Notes: generated by a model not told the origin, from the letters alone. A DNA stretch of 64,000 nt from Grimontia celer (GCF_900055185.1 NZ_FIZX01000002.1:872586-936585), one strand, 5' to 3'. Positions 51,619 to 61,755 are shown, counted from the stretch's first letter. Numbers and translations are program-made.

Positions 51619-54372
51619 ATGCTCGCTCGCTATGCGGTCGCTCTTTTACTTGCATTCATTTCCGGCTGCGCTTCATTATCGAAATCGCCATCCCTAACGA
51701 CCGACCCCAATTGGGTATCTGAAACGCTACCAAACGGCATGCGTTATCATCTGTATCCCATTGATGGCGAGCAGATTGAACTGCGCTTAGTGGTGAATGT
51801 AGGCAGTTTGAACGAAGAAGATAAAGAGCGGGGCTATGCGCATTTCATAGAGCATATGGCTTTCAACGGCACCCAACGTTTCCCAAACAATTCTGTCTTT
51901 ACGGAGTTCGCGCAGGTTGGGGTGGAATTTGGTCCCGACATCAATGCGGTGACTGACTACGGACGCACTGTGTATCAACTTTCCTTGCCCGACAATAAAC
52001 GCCTGCCAGAAGCATTGGACTGGTTCCGCGATATATCAGACGGTATGACACTCGATCGCAATGAAGTGGCAGGTGAAGTGGGGGTCATCTTTGCGGAGTG
52101 GCGGCGGGACAATCGAGAAGATACATCCTGGCCTTTGAAGCTCTATGAGGATTTGATTGATGACTCCCTTTACATCGATAGAGATCCTATTGGTACAGAA
52201 TTCACATTAAACAGGGTGACACCAGAACGTCTGAGAGCGTTTTACGACAAGTGGTATCAGGCGAACCGCATTCAATTGGTTGTTATTGGGGGCTTTGATG
52301 CCGAGGATGTGCAGGTCGAAATAGAAGAGGAATTTGCCTCACTCCGTTCAGAAAGCCCAAACCCAGAGCCACACAGTATTATTCCTGTAGATAGAGACAC
52401 TCAATATCCACTCACGCTTTATGCTTCTCAGGGGGAATCGCCTGCCTTGGTGGTGAGCTTCAAGGATGGTGAGGACAAATACCCGCAAACCTTGGCCGAG
52501 CAAAGGGAGTTGTGGCTTCACTGGATGATCTTGGATGCTGTTCAGCTTCGTCTGGAAGAACAGTTTGAACGGGAAAATCTCGCTCATAATGGTCTGTATT
52601 TTAACTTCGGATTCCTGCCGGGTTGGACTGTGTATGAACTGAGCGTAGAGTTCAACGACATCGACCGCCCTTTTGTGCTGGACTCTGTTGCGCGGAACAT
52701 TGCATCACTTAGAGATCATGGTGTGACCTTTGATGAGTTCCTATCCCTTCTTGAACAATACGAATCCAGTATTTTCTTCCATGAAGACCAACTTCCTATC
52801 GAAGTCGCGGAAAATGTCTACAACGATCTTTACTACAATCGCTTGCCTCAGAGTCGCTCAGAGCAAAACGCCAACTTCAACAAATTCCTTGAAGAGATTG
52901 AACTTGACGATCTAAACCACGAGTTGGCGCGTCTGCTAAAACCTTCAAACCAGTCACTATCATTGGTATACGGCAAAGGAGAGTCTATCGCCAACGCTGA
53001 AAAACAGCGTGATCGCTATATGAATACGGTCGCCAAACAAGGCGACGTAATCAGAGTCTCTTATGCAGAGGTACAGATTCCTCAGCCTGAATCATTTTTG
53101 TCTGTGTCAGAAGATGCGATTGAAATGGCTGAGAACGTGTTTCGTTGGAAGTTGCCGAATGGCCTGCCTACGCTCTATTACAAAATGGACGACAGCTATT
53201 ACGAGACCCAAGTCGTGCTTCAGGCCAAAGGTGGTGTAGCCGCTATGTCGACGAAAGAAAGGGCGGCACTTGATTTTCTGTTCGAGACATATCGCAATGG
53301 GTCAGTGGGTGATGTGTCATCGAATGATTTTTCCCACTACCTTGAGTCGTTAGGCGTCAATATCGAGCCGCAGGTTTATGGAAACAGCCATAACTTTTCT
53401 ATGTATGTGCCGACTGAAGCCTTGCTCGATGGCCTCAATGCAATGCGTTATCTCGTCGAAAATGCCACGCCAAATAGAGTGGCGTTTGAGCGGGAAAAAG
53501 TGCGGTTGATTGAACGAATGAATCTCGCACAGACCTCCCCTTATGAAGTCTTTGGACGTGCGTCTATTGACTTGATTTATCCTGCGCCGTCCTATGAATC
53601 AGCGTTGACGACTGAGGACTATGAATCGGTGACATTTGAAGATGTTACAGCGTTGTTCGACAAGCTGTTTGGTGACATGGGACATTTCAGTGTGTATGTC
53701 GTGTCAGACGAGCCATTGCTGGCTGTTCAGGGGGTAGTCACTGCGTTTTTAGGCAATATGAAAACTACCCGGGAGAAAACAGAAGCGAGACCGTTAAGCT
53801 ACAACCAAAGGGGGGGAAGGGTGATTAAACATCTCTCGCCCGAAAATCGAACATATGTAGAGCAAGTCTACATTCGCAGTTCGACACCTCGTACAGTGGA
53901 TTCGGTGTTTGCAGAGGATTTACTCAATCGCGTATTGCAGACGCGTTATAACCAAATTGTTAGAGAAGAGTATTCACTATCGTATGACCCATATTTTTCA
54001 TCCTGGACCTGGGATGGTGAGGATGTTGTTACAACGACAATGACTGCATTGGTTTCCCCGGACAAGGAAAAAGAACTCACATTGCTGTGGCCGAAAATCA
54101 GAACGTCATTGACTAAACCTGTGACGAAAACAGAACGTGATAATGCTGCGCGCCAGTTGATAAAAGATTTGTATGAATCCCAGACCGATCCACAATTTCT
54201 GGTGGGAAGTATCGCGCGATACGATCTCTGGGGCTATGACCTTGAAGGGTTGATTTTCCCTGAGCAGGTGATTGAGAGAATTGATACCAAGACCTTATCC
54301 GAGATGGCATCAGTGCTGTTTGAAGATGCAGCATTTTTTGAAAGCATCCTGAGACCGATCAAAGCCAAATAG
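51619..54372 (+). CDS. M16 family zinc peptidase lipoprotein
   Basis: Periplasmic or outer-membrane-anchored metallopeptidase of 917 residues, of the pitrilysin/insulinase (M16) family. The lipoprotein signal MLARYAVALLLAFISGC has lipobox ISGC (Cys17). The inverted zinc motif HFIEH is at residues 75-79, and a downstream Glu in GEVGVIFAEWRRD is the likely third ligand. The domain pairs run LPNGMRYHLYPID (first) and LPNGLPTLYYKMD near residue 515 (second), the second half being the inactive partner. It likely degrades peptides or misfolded fragments in the envelope. The ATG at 51619 is preferred to the frame start 51574, as it begins the signal peptide. Confidence 0.88.
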   Translation: MLARYAVALLLAFISGCASLSKSPSLTTDPNWVSETLPNGMRYHLYPIDGEQIELRLVVNVGSLNEEDKERGYAHFIEHMAFNGTQRFPNNSVFTEFAQVGVEFGPDINAVTDYGRTVYQLSLPDNKRLPEALDWFRDISDGMTLDRNEVAGEVGVIFAEWRRDNREDTSWPLKLYEDLIDDSLYIDRDPIGTEFTLNRVTPERLRAFYDKWYQANRIQLVVIGGFDAEDVQVEIEEEFASLRSESPNPEPHSIIPVDRDTQYPLTLYASQGESPALVVSFKDGEDKYPQTLAEQRELWLHWMILDAVQLRLEEQFERENLAHNGLYFNFGFLPGWTVYELSVEFNDIDRPFVLDSVARNIASLRDHGVTFDEFLSLLEQYESSIFFHEDQLPIEVAENVYNDLYYNRLPQSRSEQNANFNKFLEEIELDDLNHELARLLKPSNQSLSLVYGKGESIANAEKQRDRYMNTVAKQGDVIRVSYAEVQIPQPESFLSVSEDAIEMAENVFRWKLPNGLPTLYYKMDDSYYETQVVLQAKGGVAAMSTKERAALDFLFETYRNGSVGDVSSNDFSHYLESLGVNIEPQVYGNSHNFSMYVPTEALLDGLNAMRYLVENATPNRVAFEREKVRLIERMNLAQTSPYEVFGRASIDLIYPAPSYESALTTEDYESVTFEDVTALFDKLFGDMGHFSVYVVSDEPLLAVQGVVTAFLGNMKTTREKTEARPLSYNQRGGRVIKHLSPENRTYVEQVYIRSSTPRTVDSVFAEDLLNRVLQTRYNQIVREEYSLSYDPYFSSWTWDGEDVVTTTMTALVSPDKEKELTLLWPKIRTSLTKPVTKTERDNAARQLIKDLYESQTDPQFLVGSIARYDLWGYDLEGLIFPEQVIERIDTKTLSEMASVLFEDAAFFESILRPIKAK

Positions 54373-54387
54373 CCCATAGCACCAAAA

Positions 54388-54415
54388 AAACGCGCCCCGA
54401 AGGGCGCGTTTTTTA
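54388..54415. terminator. Bidirectional terminator
   Basis: AAACGCGCCC, a CGAA-type loop, and GGGCGCGTTTTTT form a strong stem between the convergent M16 and small-protein genes. Confidence 0.9.
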
Positions 54416-54445
54416 TTGTTCTTGCTAACAGATAGTTTAAATCTA

Positions 54446-54619
54446 TTAGTGTGATTTCTTGCCACCGAAGTATTTTTCAAGGATTTCTGGTGTCAGTTCG
54501 CCTTTCTCTTCCAGCGCTTTCAGCTCAGCAACGATACGCTTTTGTTCTTCCATTGAAGGCAATGGAATGTCGGCTTCACGCTCTGGCGCGTCTTTCATCA
54601 GGTTTTCTAAATCGATCAT
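54446..54619 (-). CDS. Small acidic SHOCT-like protein
   Basis: Soluble protein of 57 residues, MIDLENLMKDAPEREADIPL and then a helical region EEQKRIVAELKALEEKGELTPEILEKYF ending GGKKSH. The LKALEEKGELTPEILEKYF segment resembles the short C-terminal SHOCT helix pair, here standing alone. No function is known. The ATG at 54619 has no strong ribosome site; a TTG five codons upstream is possible. It is likely a real, conserved small protein given its regular helical pattern. Confidence 0.55.
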   Translation of the reverse strand: MIDLENLMKDAPEREADIPLPSMEEQKRIVAELKALEEKGELTPEILEKYFGGKKSH

Positions 54620-54928
54620 ACGGTTAATACCCAAATTGCATTTGGTCGTATTTTAATGAAAAAGTGACGAAGCTATCAAGGCCGCAGCACGTCTATCGTC
54701 GCATCCCTTAATATCAATCAATTTCTTGTGTTTTATGGCATTTTGTAACACTGTAACAAAGATACCCGAGTGAATTGATTCCCTTTTGCATTAACTTCTT
54801 CAACAGATAGAACGGGATAGAGGATCTTGGTGTAGGTGCTGAACATTTTGGCGTGTTCAGGCTGAATTGACTCGACATCTTATGATGGAAAGCCAACTGA
54901 CAATAATAAGAACTAAGGAAAGGTAACT
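54620..54928. other. Intergenic region upstream of the PhzF-family gene
   Basis: About 309 bases between divergent genes. The main feature is a perfect inverted repeat, CTGAACA-N8-TGTTCAG, at 54839-54860, some 70 bases before the start, which could be an operator. I see nothing else. Confidence 0.4.
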
Positions 54929-55813
54929 ATGTCAGATATTCTTGAAGTCTACGTAACCAACGCTTTTGTAGCAGACAACCAAGGCGGCAACCCAGCAGGG
55001 GTAGTAATAAACGGTGACGGGCTAACCGTCGAACAGATGCAATCCATCGCGGCGGAGCTTGGCTACTCTGAAACCGCGTTTATCTCACCTTCCAAAAAAG
55101 CGGACTACCGTGTTCGCTTCTTCACACCGACCGAAGAGGTTGATTTCTGTGGTCATGCTACGGTGGGCACGTTTTCTACGCTTTTGAAAACAGGCAAAAT
55201 CGAACCGGGCGAATACAAGCAGGAAACAGGCGCTGGCGTGCTTGGTGTGTCCGTAACGTCGGAAGGCCGTATCAATATGGAGCAAGTCCTCCCTGAATTT
55301 GGCCAAACCTTCAGCGAGGAAGACATAGCACCATTGCTCGGTCTGTTAGCAGAAGATATCTTGGCGACAGGTATGCCAATTAAAGCGGTTTCAACAGGGC
55401 TGTGGGATATCATTGTACCTGTTGATGACGAAGCAAAACTGCTTGCCATTGAGCCTGACCAAAAAGCGATTGCTGCCTTCAACCGTAAAACCAACACCGG
55501 GGCGATTCATGCGTTTGCCATGACTCCGACAGAATCTGATATTTCTGCACGATGCAGGAACTTTGCTCCAGCATTGGGGATTGATGAAGAGTCTGCAACG
55601 GGAAGCGCGGCAGGTGCTTTGGCTTCGTACCTTCACGTTTATCAGGGTGGAAAATACCGCTACCTATTCGAGCAGGGCGAGGTACTGAACAAGCGTTCAC
55701 TGTTGTGGGCCAGCGTAGAGTCAGATAATGACGAAATAAGCGCAGTATTCGTTGGTGGTTCCAGTGACAAACCAATACGCATTCCTTACCGTTTGGAAGC
55801 AGAAGCGGTTTAA
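54929..55813 (+). CDS. PhzF family isomerase-like protein
   Basis: Cytosolic protein of 294 residues with the PhzF/diaminopimelate epimerase fold. The N-terminal half has VYVTNAFVADNQGGNPAGVVI, the catalytic Glu48 in ELGYSETAFI, and VRFFTPTEEVDFCGHATVGTFS. The C-terminal half has SARCRNFAPALGIDEESATGSAAGALASYL. No other phenazine genes are near, so it is one of the many PhzF-like proteins of unknown substrate, not evidence for phenazine production. The ribosome site is AAGGAAAGG. It is monocistronic with a terminator. Confidence 0.88.
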   Translation: MSDILEVYVTNAFVADNQGGNPAGVVINGDGLTVEQMQSIAAELGYSETAFISPSKKADYRVRFFTPTEEVDFCGHATVGTFSTLLKTGKIEPGEYKQETGAGVLGVSVTSEGRINMEQVLPEFGQTFSEEDIAPLLGLLAEDILATGMPIKAVSTGLWDIIVPVDDEAKLLAIEPDQKAIAAFNRKTNTGAIHAFAMTPTESDISARCRNFAPALGIDEESATGSAAGALASYLHVYQGGKYRYLFEQGEVLNKRSLLWASVESDNDEISAVFVGGSSDKPIRIPYRLEAEAV

Positions 55814-55818
55814 CGAGG

Positions 55819-55846
55819 AAAAGGAAGCTGAAAGGCTTCCTTTTTT
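55819..55846 (+). terminator. Terminator of the PhzF-family gene
   Basis: AAAAGGAAGC, a TGAAAG loop, and GCTTCCTTTTTT form a good hairpin 6 bases after the stop. Confidence 0.88.
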
Positions 55847-55967
55847 CATACACCTAGCTGCATTCTGAACTTGTTAGGTATGTGACTTATTTAGCGGAAA
55901 AAGAAGGAAAAATACGGCGATTGGTCTAGTTTTTAAAGAGTGATCTTAAATATAGGACTCTCTCCGC

Positions 55968-57176
55968 GTGGCCGAAGTATTTTTCTCATGTCAGCCGATT
56001 TTCGACAAAGACCTCCAGCACTGGGGGAGCGAACTGTTGTTTCGCGAAGGGCTGGAAAACAAATTCCCCTCCATTGATGAAGACACCGCCACTTCCCGTA
56101 TTCTCAGTGCCAACTTTCTAGCGTGCGGCGGTAAAGCAGAAAACACCCGTTACATTGTCAGTTTCGGCGAATCGTCTTTGATGGATGAAATCCCGCTATC
56201 CATGCCACCTCAGCACTTAATCATCGCAGTAACCGACGAATGTTTACCGACACAAGAGATTGTCAGCAAGCTGCGTACCTATCGTACGGAAGGCTATCGT
56301 ATTTTGATGGACGGCAAAGCGATGACCAACGAATGGCGCAACCACCTTGAGCTAGTGGATATATTCAGCATCAGTATGGAGCGCTCTAAGCCTTCCGAGT
56401 GGGAAGACGTGATTTCTCAGTTTTCGCAGCAGGTTTTTCTCGCTAGGAAAGTGGAAAAGCAAGATGAATTGGCAGCCGCTCAAGGGTGCGGCTTTGCGCT
56501 CTTTCAGGGATACTTCTTTGAGAAACCCCAAATTAAACGTTCTGAAGATATCGCTCCGTCTGTGATGTCATTGCTGGATGTGTGCATCATCATCAACCGT
56601 AACCCGGATGATATCGACACACTGACCAAAATCATTTCCAAAGATGTTTCGCTGCTTTACAAAGTGGTTGCCAGTGCCAACATTCTAGCGAAGACAAAAA
56701 CCAATAAAATTTCCAACCCTCGTCAGGCTGTGGTTTATCTCGGTGTGCAAGCGCTGCGCCGCTTGGTCTCACTGCTGATCATGACGAACTTGAATCACCA
56801 ACATGCGCACCAGTTGCAAAGTGCTTCGTTAACGCGTGCAACATTCCTGTCGATGTTGGACACCAACGTTCGGGGCTTTGACAGAGATGAGGCCTTTATT
56901 GTGGGCGCGTTTTCCATGTTGGATGTGATGTTGAGTAAGCCGATGGAAGATATTGTCGGGGAGCTGGACTTATCGAGCGAAGTGAAGCGTGCTTTGATTT
57001 CCAAAGAGGGTGTTTACGGACACTTCCTGTCACTTTGTCATGACATTGAACATGCCAATTGGAATGGTTTGGTGCATTGGTGCAACCAGCTCAAGCTCAA
57101 TGACAAAGCGGTGTTGAAAGAATACGAACAGGCTCGCAGCAGTACCGCGGACATGACTTCCAGCATGCAGGTATGA
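55968..57176 (+). CDS. EAL-HDOD signalling protein with degenerate EAL domain
   Basis: Cytosolic protein of 402 residues of the YuxH type. The N-terminal EAL-like domain (about 1-190) starts FFSCQPIFDKDLQHWGSELLFREG; the catalytic EAL is replaced by SELLFR and the metal-binding Asp pairs are missing, so it cannot hydrolyse cyclic di-GMP. The C-terminal HDOD domain (about 200-385) shows LTKIISKDVSLLYKVVASANILAK and NPRQAVVYLGVQALRRLVSLLIM. Such proteins act as signalling scaffolds. The GTG start at 55968 has AGGA upstream. The hybrid kinase gene begins 4 bases after its stop, so the pair is one operon. Confidence 0.87.
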   Translation: MAEVFFSCQPIFDKDLQHWGSELLFREGLENKFPSIDEDTATSRILSANFLACGGKAENTRYIVSFGESSLMDEIPLSMPPQHLIIAVTDECLPTQEIVSKLRTYRTEGYRILMDGKAMTNEWRNHLELVDIFSISMERSKPSEWEDVISQFSQQVFLARKVEKQDELAAAQGCGFALFQGYFFEKPQIKRSEDIAPSVMSLLDVCIIINRNPDDIDTLTKIISKDVSLLYKVVASANILAKTKTNKISNPRQAVVYLGVQALRRLVSLLIMTNLNHQHAHQLQSASLTRATFLSMLDTNVRGFDRDEAFIVGAFSMLDVMLSKPMEDIVGELDLSSEVKRALISKEGVYGHFLSLCHDIEHANWNGLVHWCNQLKLNDKAVLKEYEQARSSTADMTSSMQV

Positions 57177-57180
57177 CCCT

Positions 57181-60100
57181 ATGCTGATGATGCGAACGAA
57201 ACTCGCGGTAATCCTGGTTGTTAGCGGCACACTGATCCTCAGTGTGTTCGGTATTTTTAACTACTACAAAACCCACGATCGCCTTTATGGCGAAATGGAC
57301 TACGAACTCCAGTCAATCATCGCGCGATTGTCTTATCGGCTTCCCGCCCAGATGTGGAATTACGACTTTGATTCGGTGGCCAAAGATTTAGAGAGTGAAT
57401 CTCTCTCCCGTTTTGTTTACCGCATTGAGGTGGTATCGAAAGACGACAATTTCCGACATATCACAAAGCCCAAGAGTGGGGAGTTCAGTAATGAGTTCCG
57501 CCTTCGCAGTATTCCGCTTATCTATGATGAGCTGAATGAAGAGACCAAAGTGGGCGACCTTATTATCTACGAAGATCCAAGGCCGATTGAAAGCACGCTG
57601 ACATCGGAAATTGTCTCCGGTATTGCGCAGGTTTTCTTGTTAGACCTGATGATCATGTTCCTGATCTGGAAATATGCCCGTGCGATTAAAGAGATAGAGT
57701 CCAGTAAGAACTACCTCAATACTATTATTCACAGCTACAAAGATGGTCTTTTAGTCCTTGGTGAAGATCATGAAATCTCTACGCTGAATGAAGCAGCAAG
57801 ACGGATGTTTGAGCTTGACGATGTGCCGCTGGAGAAAGTGACACTATCAAAAATTATCGCCAAAGTAGTACCTGATTCAAGGGCGTACTTTTCACAAGCT
57901 TTGTATGGTTTTAACACCAAGAGCCTGAATTACGAGTTAATCAGAAGTAACGATCGACAGATTGTTCAGGTACGTTCAAACAAAATCGAAGTGAACGAAA
58001 AGCCGCTCCAAGTGGCTATCATTCGAGACATCACCGAACAACATCTGGATAAAATCAAAGTCTCCAAAGGTGCTGAATTGTTCTCCGCAGTGAAGACCTT
58101 GCAGGATAAGTTCCTTATCAGCGATGACTTCCACAACAGCTTCCGTGAAGTGTTAAAAATCCTGCTAAAGATCGGCGAAAGTAATCACGGGATTATCGTA
58201 GAGCTCGATTACGAAGCACAAAACAACTATCGCGTGCTCGCTCAAACACGTTTGATCGCCAATGGCTATGTGTCGGAGGATTTTGTACGCAATGTTGTCA
58301 CCCGTGTCATCGATACACAAAAAGGCGACAGAAGCCTGCAACTTGCAGGGCTGTCAGCTAACAATGGCAAGTTAATTATCAATTCTCTGAGTATGCCGCT
58401 GTTCCTTTCTAATCAACTGGTAGGTGTGGTTTGTCTATTTGATGAATCCACCAACTATGATGAGGATTTGGTGTCCTGGCTTGAACCTGTGTTGTCGAGC
58501 TTGAGCGCCATGGTGAACTTCGTTCGCCAGAAGAAACTCAATGACCTTATCTCCGAAGAAATGGTGCGCGCCAAAGAAGACGCGGAGCGCGCTAACGAGG
58601 CTAAAACCAATTTCCTTGCCATGATGAGCCATGAGATACGCACACCGATGAATGGTATTGTGGGGATGTCGAACCTTCTTAAAGAAACAGACCTTAGCCA
58701 GCAGCAGACTTACTTCGTCGATACCTTGGTTCATTCGTCCAATGCCTTACTTAACATCATCAATGACGTTCTCGATTTGACGAAAATCGAGGCGGGTAAG
58801 ATGCGTCTGCTTGAACAAGAGTGTGAGCTAACAGATTTAGTTCATGACTCACTGGTGGTTTTCCATGCAAAAGCAGTCGAGAAGAGTTTGCGACTGCACT
58901 GTTTGATTGAACCAGACCTGCCGCGCTGGTTAATGCTTGATCCGGTGCGCTACACACAAATCATCCTTAATTTGGTTGGGAACGCGCTCAAGTTCACCAA
59001 GCATGGCTCGGTGATGGTTCACGTCAGCTTGGTCTTTGTTAATGGGCATGAACATATTCGCCTGGAAGTCAAAGATTCCGGCATAGGTATACCTGAAGAA
59101 AAACTGGGTAATATCTTTGAAAACTTCACACAAGTGGACAACTCCTATTCGCGCTCTTATCAGGGAACTGGGCTAGGATTGCCGGTTTGTCTCAAGTTGA
59201 CTGAGCTAATGGGTGGCACCATCAATGTGGTCAGCAAAGAGGAGGTTGGCACAACGTTCACGGTTGATGTGCCGCTTACAGTAGTCGATGGACATACAGA
59301 TACCTTGTTGGCCAAACTGACGCTTAAACCAGAAATAGAGAAGATGTCCGCATTGGTCGCCACGCAGGATGGACAGCTTTATTCCGTGTTGAATGCCTAT
59401 CTGTCGAACGTCGGGATTGACGTTTCGCAGTGGTCGGGTGAGGTACCACCGGAGGAGGTGGTCTCGGAGTCAACGCTTCTGTTCATTGACGACAATATGA
59501 TGAGTGAAATGCGACCGGCGATTAATCCAGCAGGTCACACCATCCTCATCAGCCACAGTGGCGTCGTTGATGAATTTGGCATGCCGTGCTTAATTAATCC
59601 GATTAATCCCGATGCCTTAATCCACGCACTTTCTGCTGATACACCGATTAATGCTGATGTACCGGAAGTAAAAGCTGATGCTGTAAGATTTGATGGCCTT
59701 AATGTGCTTATTGCCGAAGACCATTTGGTCAATCAAGATCTGATGGTGTTGGTTCTCAACAGCCTTGGTTGTCAGTCCACACTGGCTGACAATGGTCTAG
59801 AAGCGCTAGAGAAACATCGTGCTGACCCGTTCGACCTGATTCTAATGGATTGCCAAATGCCAGAAATGGATGGCTTTGAGGCAACACGCAATATCCGGGA
59901 CTTCGATGAGAAAGTGCCGATTATCGCGGTTACGGCCAATGCACTTTCCGGTGACGCAGAGCGTTGCCTTGAGTCGGGCATGAATGCTCACTTGGCAAAA
60001 CCCTTCACTAAGGAGCAACTGGTTAATCTGATGTTGCTCTACGTTTCGGCTGATAAAGCGTTTCCTGTCTCGAAAGGGTGGGAGCCTCAAATCCCACTTA

Positions 60101-60495
60101 AAGAAGAAGAGCTAGATGCCATCGTTGAGGCTCCTGTGCCAGCTGCGGGTTTGGAAGACTGCACTACCTTCGATTTAGACCAGCTTAAAGATCAAGTGGG
60201 AGACAGTGAAGAGATGCTTCTTCACATACTTACTAAGTATCTCACCACGCAACAGGCGGATATGGAAGCACTGCAGAATGCAATGACCTCTTCAGACCTT
60301 TCAGGAGTCAGAAAAATTGCACACAGAATGAAAGGGGCTGCTTCGATGATCGGGGCGAAAGATTTGGCTGAGCTGTGCCTTTCTATCGAAAAAGAACATG
60401 AAGAAGGACTCGATATTATCAAGGAGAAATACGAGCAACTTAATATGAAAACGGCCGCGATAAAGCGAGAAGTTGAGAGCTTGTCAGGAACCTAA
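57181..60495 (+). CDS. Hybrid sensor histidine kinase (HisKA-HATPase-REC-Hpt)
   Basis: Inner-membrane phosphorelay kinase of 1104 residues. Helix 1 is at about residues 7-26 and helix 2 near 140-160, with a periplasmic sensor between. A PAS-like segment (ILHSYKDGLLVLGEDHEI-type, about 185-290) and a GAF-like domain (about 300-440) follow. HisKA has His484 in FLAMMSHEIRTPMNG; the ATPase has NLVGNALKFTKHG, DSGIGIPEEK and GTGLGLPVC. The receiver has Asp890 in LILMDCQMPEMDG, and the Hpt domain has His1048 in IAHRMKGAASMIG. The layout is BarA/ArcB-like. It is coupled to the EAL-HDOD gene, and no cognate response regulator is adjacent. Confidence 0.92.
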   Translation: MLMMRTKLAVILVVSGTLILSVFGIFNYYKTHDRLYGEMDYELQSIIARLSYRLPAQMWNYDFDSVAKDLESESLSRFVYRIEVVSKDDNFRHITKPKSGEFSNEFRLRSIPLIYDELNEETKVGDLIIYEDPRPIESTLTSEIVSGIAQVFLLDLMIMFLIWKYARAIKEIESSKNYLNTIIHSYKDGLLVLGEDHEISTLNEAARRMFELDDVPLEKVTLSKIIAKVVPDSRAYFSQALYGFNTKSLNYELIRSNDRQIVQVRSNKIEVNEKPLQVAIIRDITEQHLDKIKVSKGAELFSAVKTLQDKFLISDDFHNSFREVLKILLKIGESNHGIIVELDYEAQNNYRVLAQTRLIANGYVSEDFVRNVVTRVIDTQKGDRSLQLAGLSANNGKLIINSLSMPLFLSNQLVGVVCLFDESTNYDEDLVSWLEPVLSSLSAMVNFVRQKKLNDLISEEMVRAKEDAERANEAKTNFLAMMSHEIRTPMNGIVGMSNLLKETDLSQQQTYFVDTLVHSSNALLNIINDVLDLTKIEAGKMRLLEQECELTDLVHDSLVVFHAKAVEKSLRLHCLIEPDLPRWLMLDPVRYTQIILNLVGNALKFTKHGSVMVHVSLVFVNGHEHIRLEVKDSGIGIPEEKLGNIFENFTQVDNSYSRSYQGTGLGLPVCLKLTELMGGTINVVSKEEVGTTFTVDVPLTVVDGHTDTLLAKLTLKPEIEKMSALVATQDGQLYSVLNAYLSNVGIDVSQWSGEVPPEEVVSESTLLFIDDNMMSEMRPAINPAGHTILISHSGVVDEFGMPCLINPINPDALIHALSADTPINADVPEVKADAVRFDGLNVLIAEDHLVNQDLMVLVLNSLGCQSTLADNGLEALEKHRADPFDLILMDCQMPEMDGFEATRNIRDFDEKVPIIAVTANALSGDAERCLESGMNAHLAKPFTKEQLVNLMLLYVSADKAFPVSKGWEPQIPLKEEELDAIVEAPVPAAGLEDCTTFDLDQLKDQVGDSEEMLLHILTKYLTTQQADMEALQNAMTSSDLSGVRKIAHRMKGAASMIGAKDLAELCLSIEKEHEEGLDIIKEKYEQLNMKTAAIKREVESLSGT

Positions 60496-60716
60496 GTCAA
60501 ATCACGTATAGGCAGTTATGAAAGCACCAAGTTGCATTCATGGCTGCCTTCAGTCATCTCAATCCTCAGAATTTAAACAAAATTTCATCTCATTCACCTT
60601 CACACACATCCCAGATAGTTTAGAAATTGCTACTATTTTTTAAATACATAAATTTCTAGTCATATCATCAATGCTGCCAATGATTCCTTTGGCGACACAA
60701 AGCAAGGAGCGCGACC

Positions 60717-61754
60717 ATGAAGAAAACGCTATCAATGGCGTTGGTCTCCCTTTACTTAACTGGTTGTAGTGAAGAGCCCCCAATCCCCGAACCTGAAGCT
60801 CGCCCCGCGAAACTTATGACTGTCGCCATTGGTGATAGTGATGTTGTTCGTGAGTTCCCAGGTACTGTAGAAGCCGATGATGAAGCCGTACTCGCGTTCC
60901 GTGTTGCGGGGGAGATTGTCGATATTCCTGTCGTAGCGGGACAGGATGTGGCTACAGGCGATGTTCTTGCTGAGTTGGATAAAGACGAATATAGCCTTCT
61001 GTTGCAGAAGGCCAAGGCAAGTTACCAACTCGCCAAGGTGCAATATGACCGTGCAGTCAAATTGAAGAAAACCAACGTCATCTCCGCGCAGGATTTTGAT
61101 AAAGCAAAATCCAGTCTCAATGAAGCTCAGGCCGGATTAGATTTGGCGCAATCAAACTTTAATTACACCACCCTCAAAGCGCCTTACACCGGTACGATTT
61201 CTCTGCGAATGAAAGAGAGGAACGAGTTTGCCAATGCCATGGAGCCAGTCATGCATATCCAAACTAAGGATGTGATTAATGTGAGCTTCCAACTGCCGGA
61301 AAGACTGATTAGCTTCTTTGACCAAGAAAATGATTCTACTCATTCCAAGCCCCGTATTCGTTTTGACGCTTACCCAAATCAGGAGTTTGAGGCTGACTTC
61401 AAGGAAGTCGATACCGAAGCAGATGCGACATCTGCCTCTTATCGCATAACAGTTTCTTTGCCTCGGCCTGAGAATGTGAATGTTTTGCCGGGTATGGCGG
61501 CACAAGTCTTTACTTCTATCCCAGCGTCCAGCCACAACAAATTGCCAGAAACGGCTGTAGAAGCCAGTGATGCAGGCACCCATGTCTGGCGTGTTGCGGA
61601 CAATGGAGAGGTTTCGCGCGTTCTGGTTGAATTGGGTGAAGATAACAAACTCGAAGCCGGGTTAAATAATGGTGATGTCATTGTGGTGAACGGTCTATCC
61701 AGTCTTGAAGAGGGCATGGTGGTGTTCCCGTGGGTTAAGGAGCGAGGACTGTAA
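60717..61754 (+). CDS. RND efflux periplasmic adaptor 1 (second operon)
   Basis: Membrane fusion lipoprotein of 345 residues, lipobox YLTGC (Cys17). It shows LAFRVAGEIVDIPVVAGQDVATGDVLAELDKDE, a short helical hairpin, and the return half NFNYTTLKAPYTGTISLRMKERNEF. It would bridge the RND pump starting at 62853 and a TolC-type channel encoded elsewhere. AAGGAG lies just upstream of the ATG. No regulator gene is next to this operon, unlike the one at 30.5 kb. The second adaptor starts 2 bases after its stop. Confidence 0.87.
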   Translation: MKKTLSMALVSLYLTGCSEEPPIPEPEARPAKLMTVAIGDSDVVREFPGTVEADDEAVLAFRVAGEIVDIPVVAGQDVATGDVLAELDKDEYSLLLQKAKASYQLAKVQYDRAVKLKKTNVISAQDFDKAKSSLNEAQAGLDLAQSNFNYTTLKAPYTGTISLRMKERNEFANAMEPVMHIQTKDVINVSFQLPERLISFFDQENDSTHSKPRIRFDAYPNQEFEADFKEVDTEADATSASYRITVSLPRPENVNVLPGMAAQVFTSIPASSHNKLPETAVEASDAGTHVWRVADNGEVSRVLVELGEDNKLEAGLNNGDVIVVNGLSSLEEGMVVFPWVKERGL

Positions 61755-61755
61755 T

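Noticed and set aside
54929-55813. Phenazine biosynthesis locus
   Set aside because: Only a PhzF-like protein is present; none of the other phz genes is near, and PhzF-like proteins are widespread without phenazine production.
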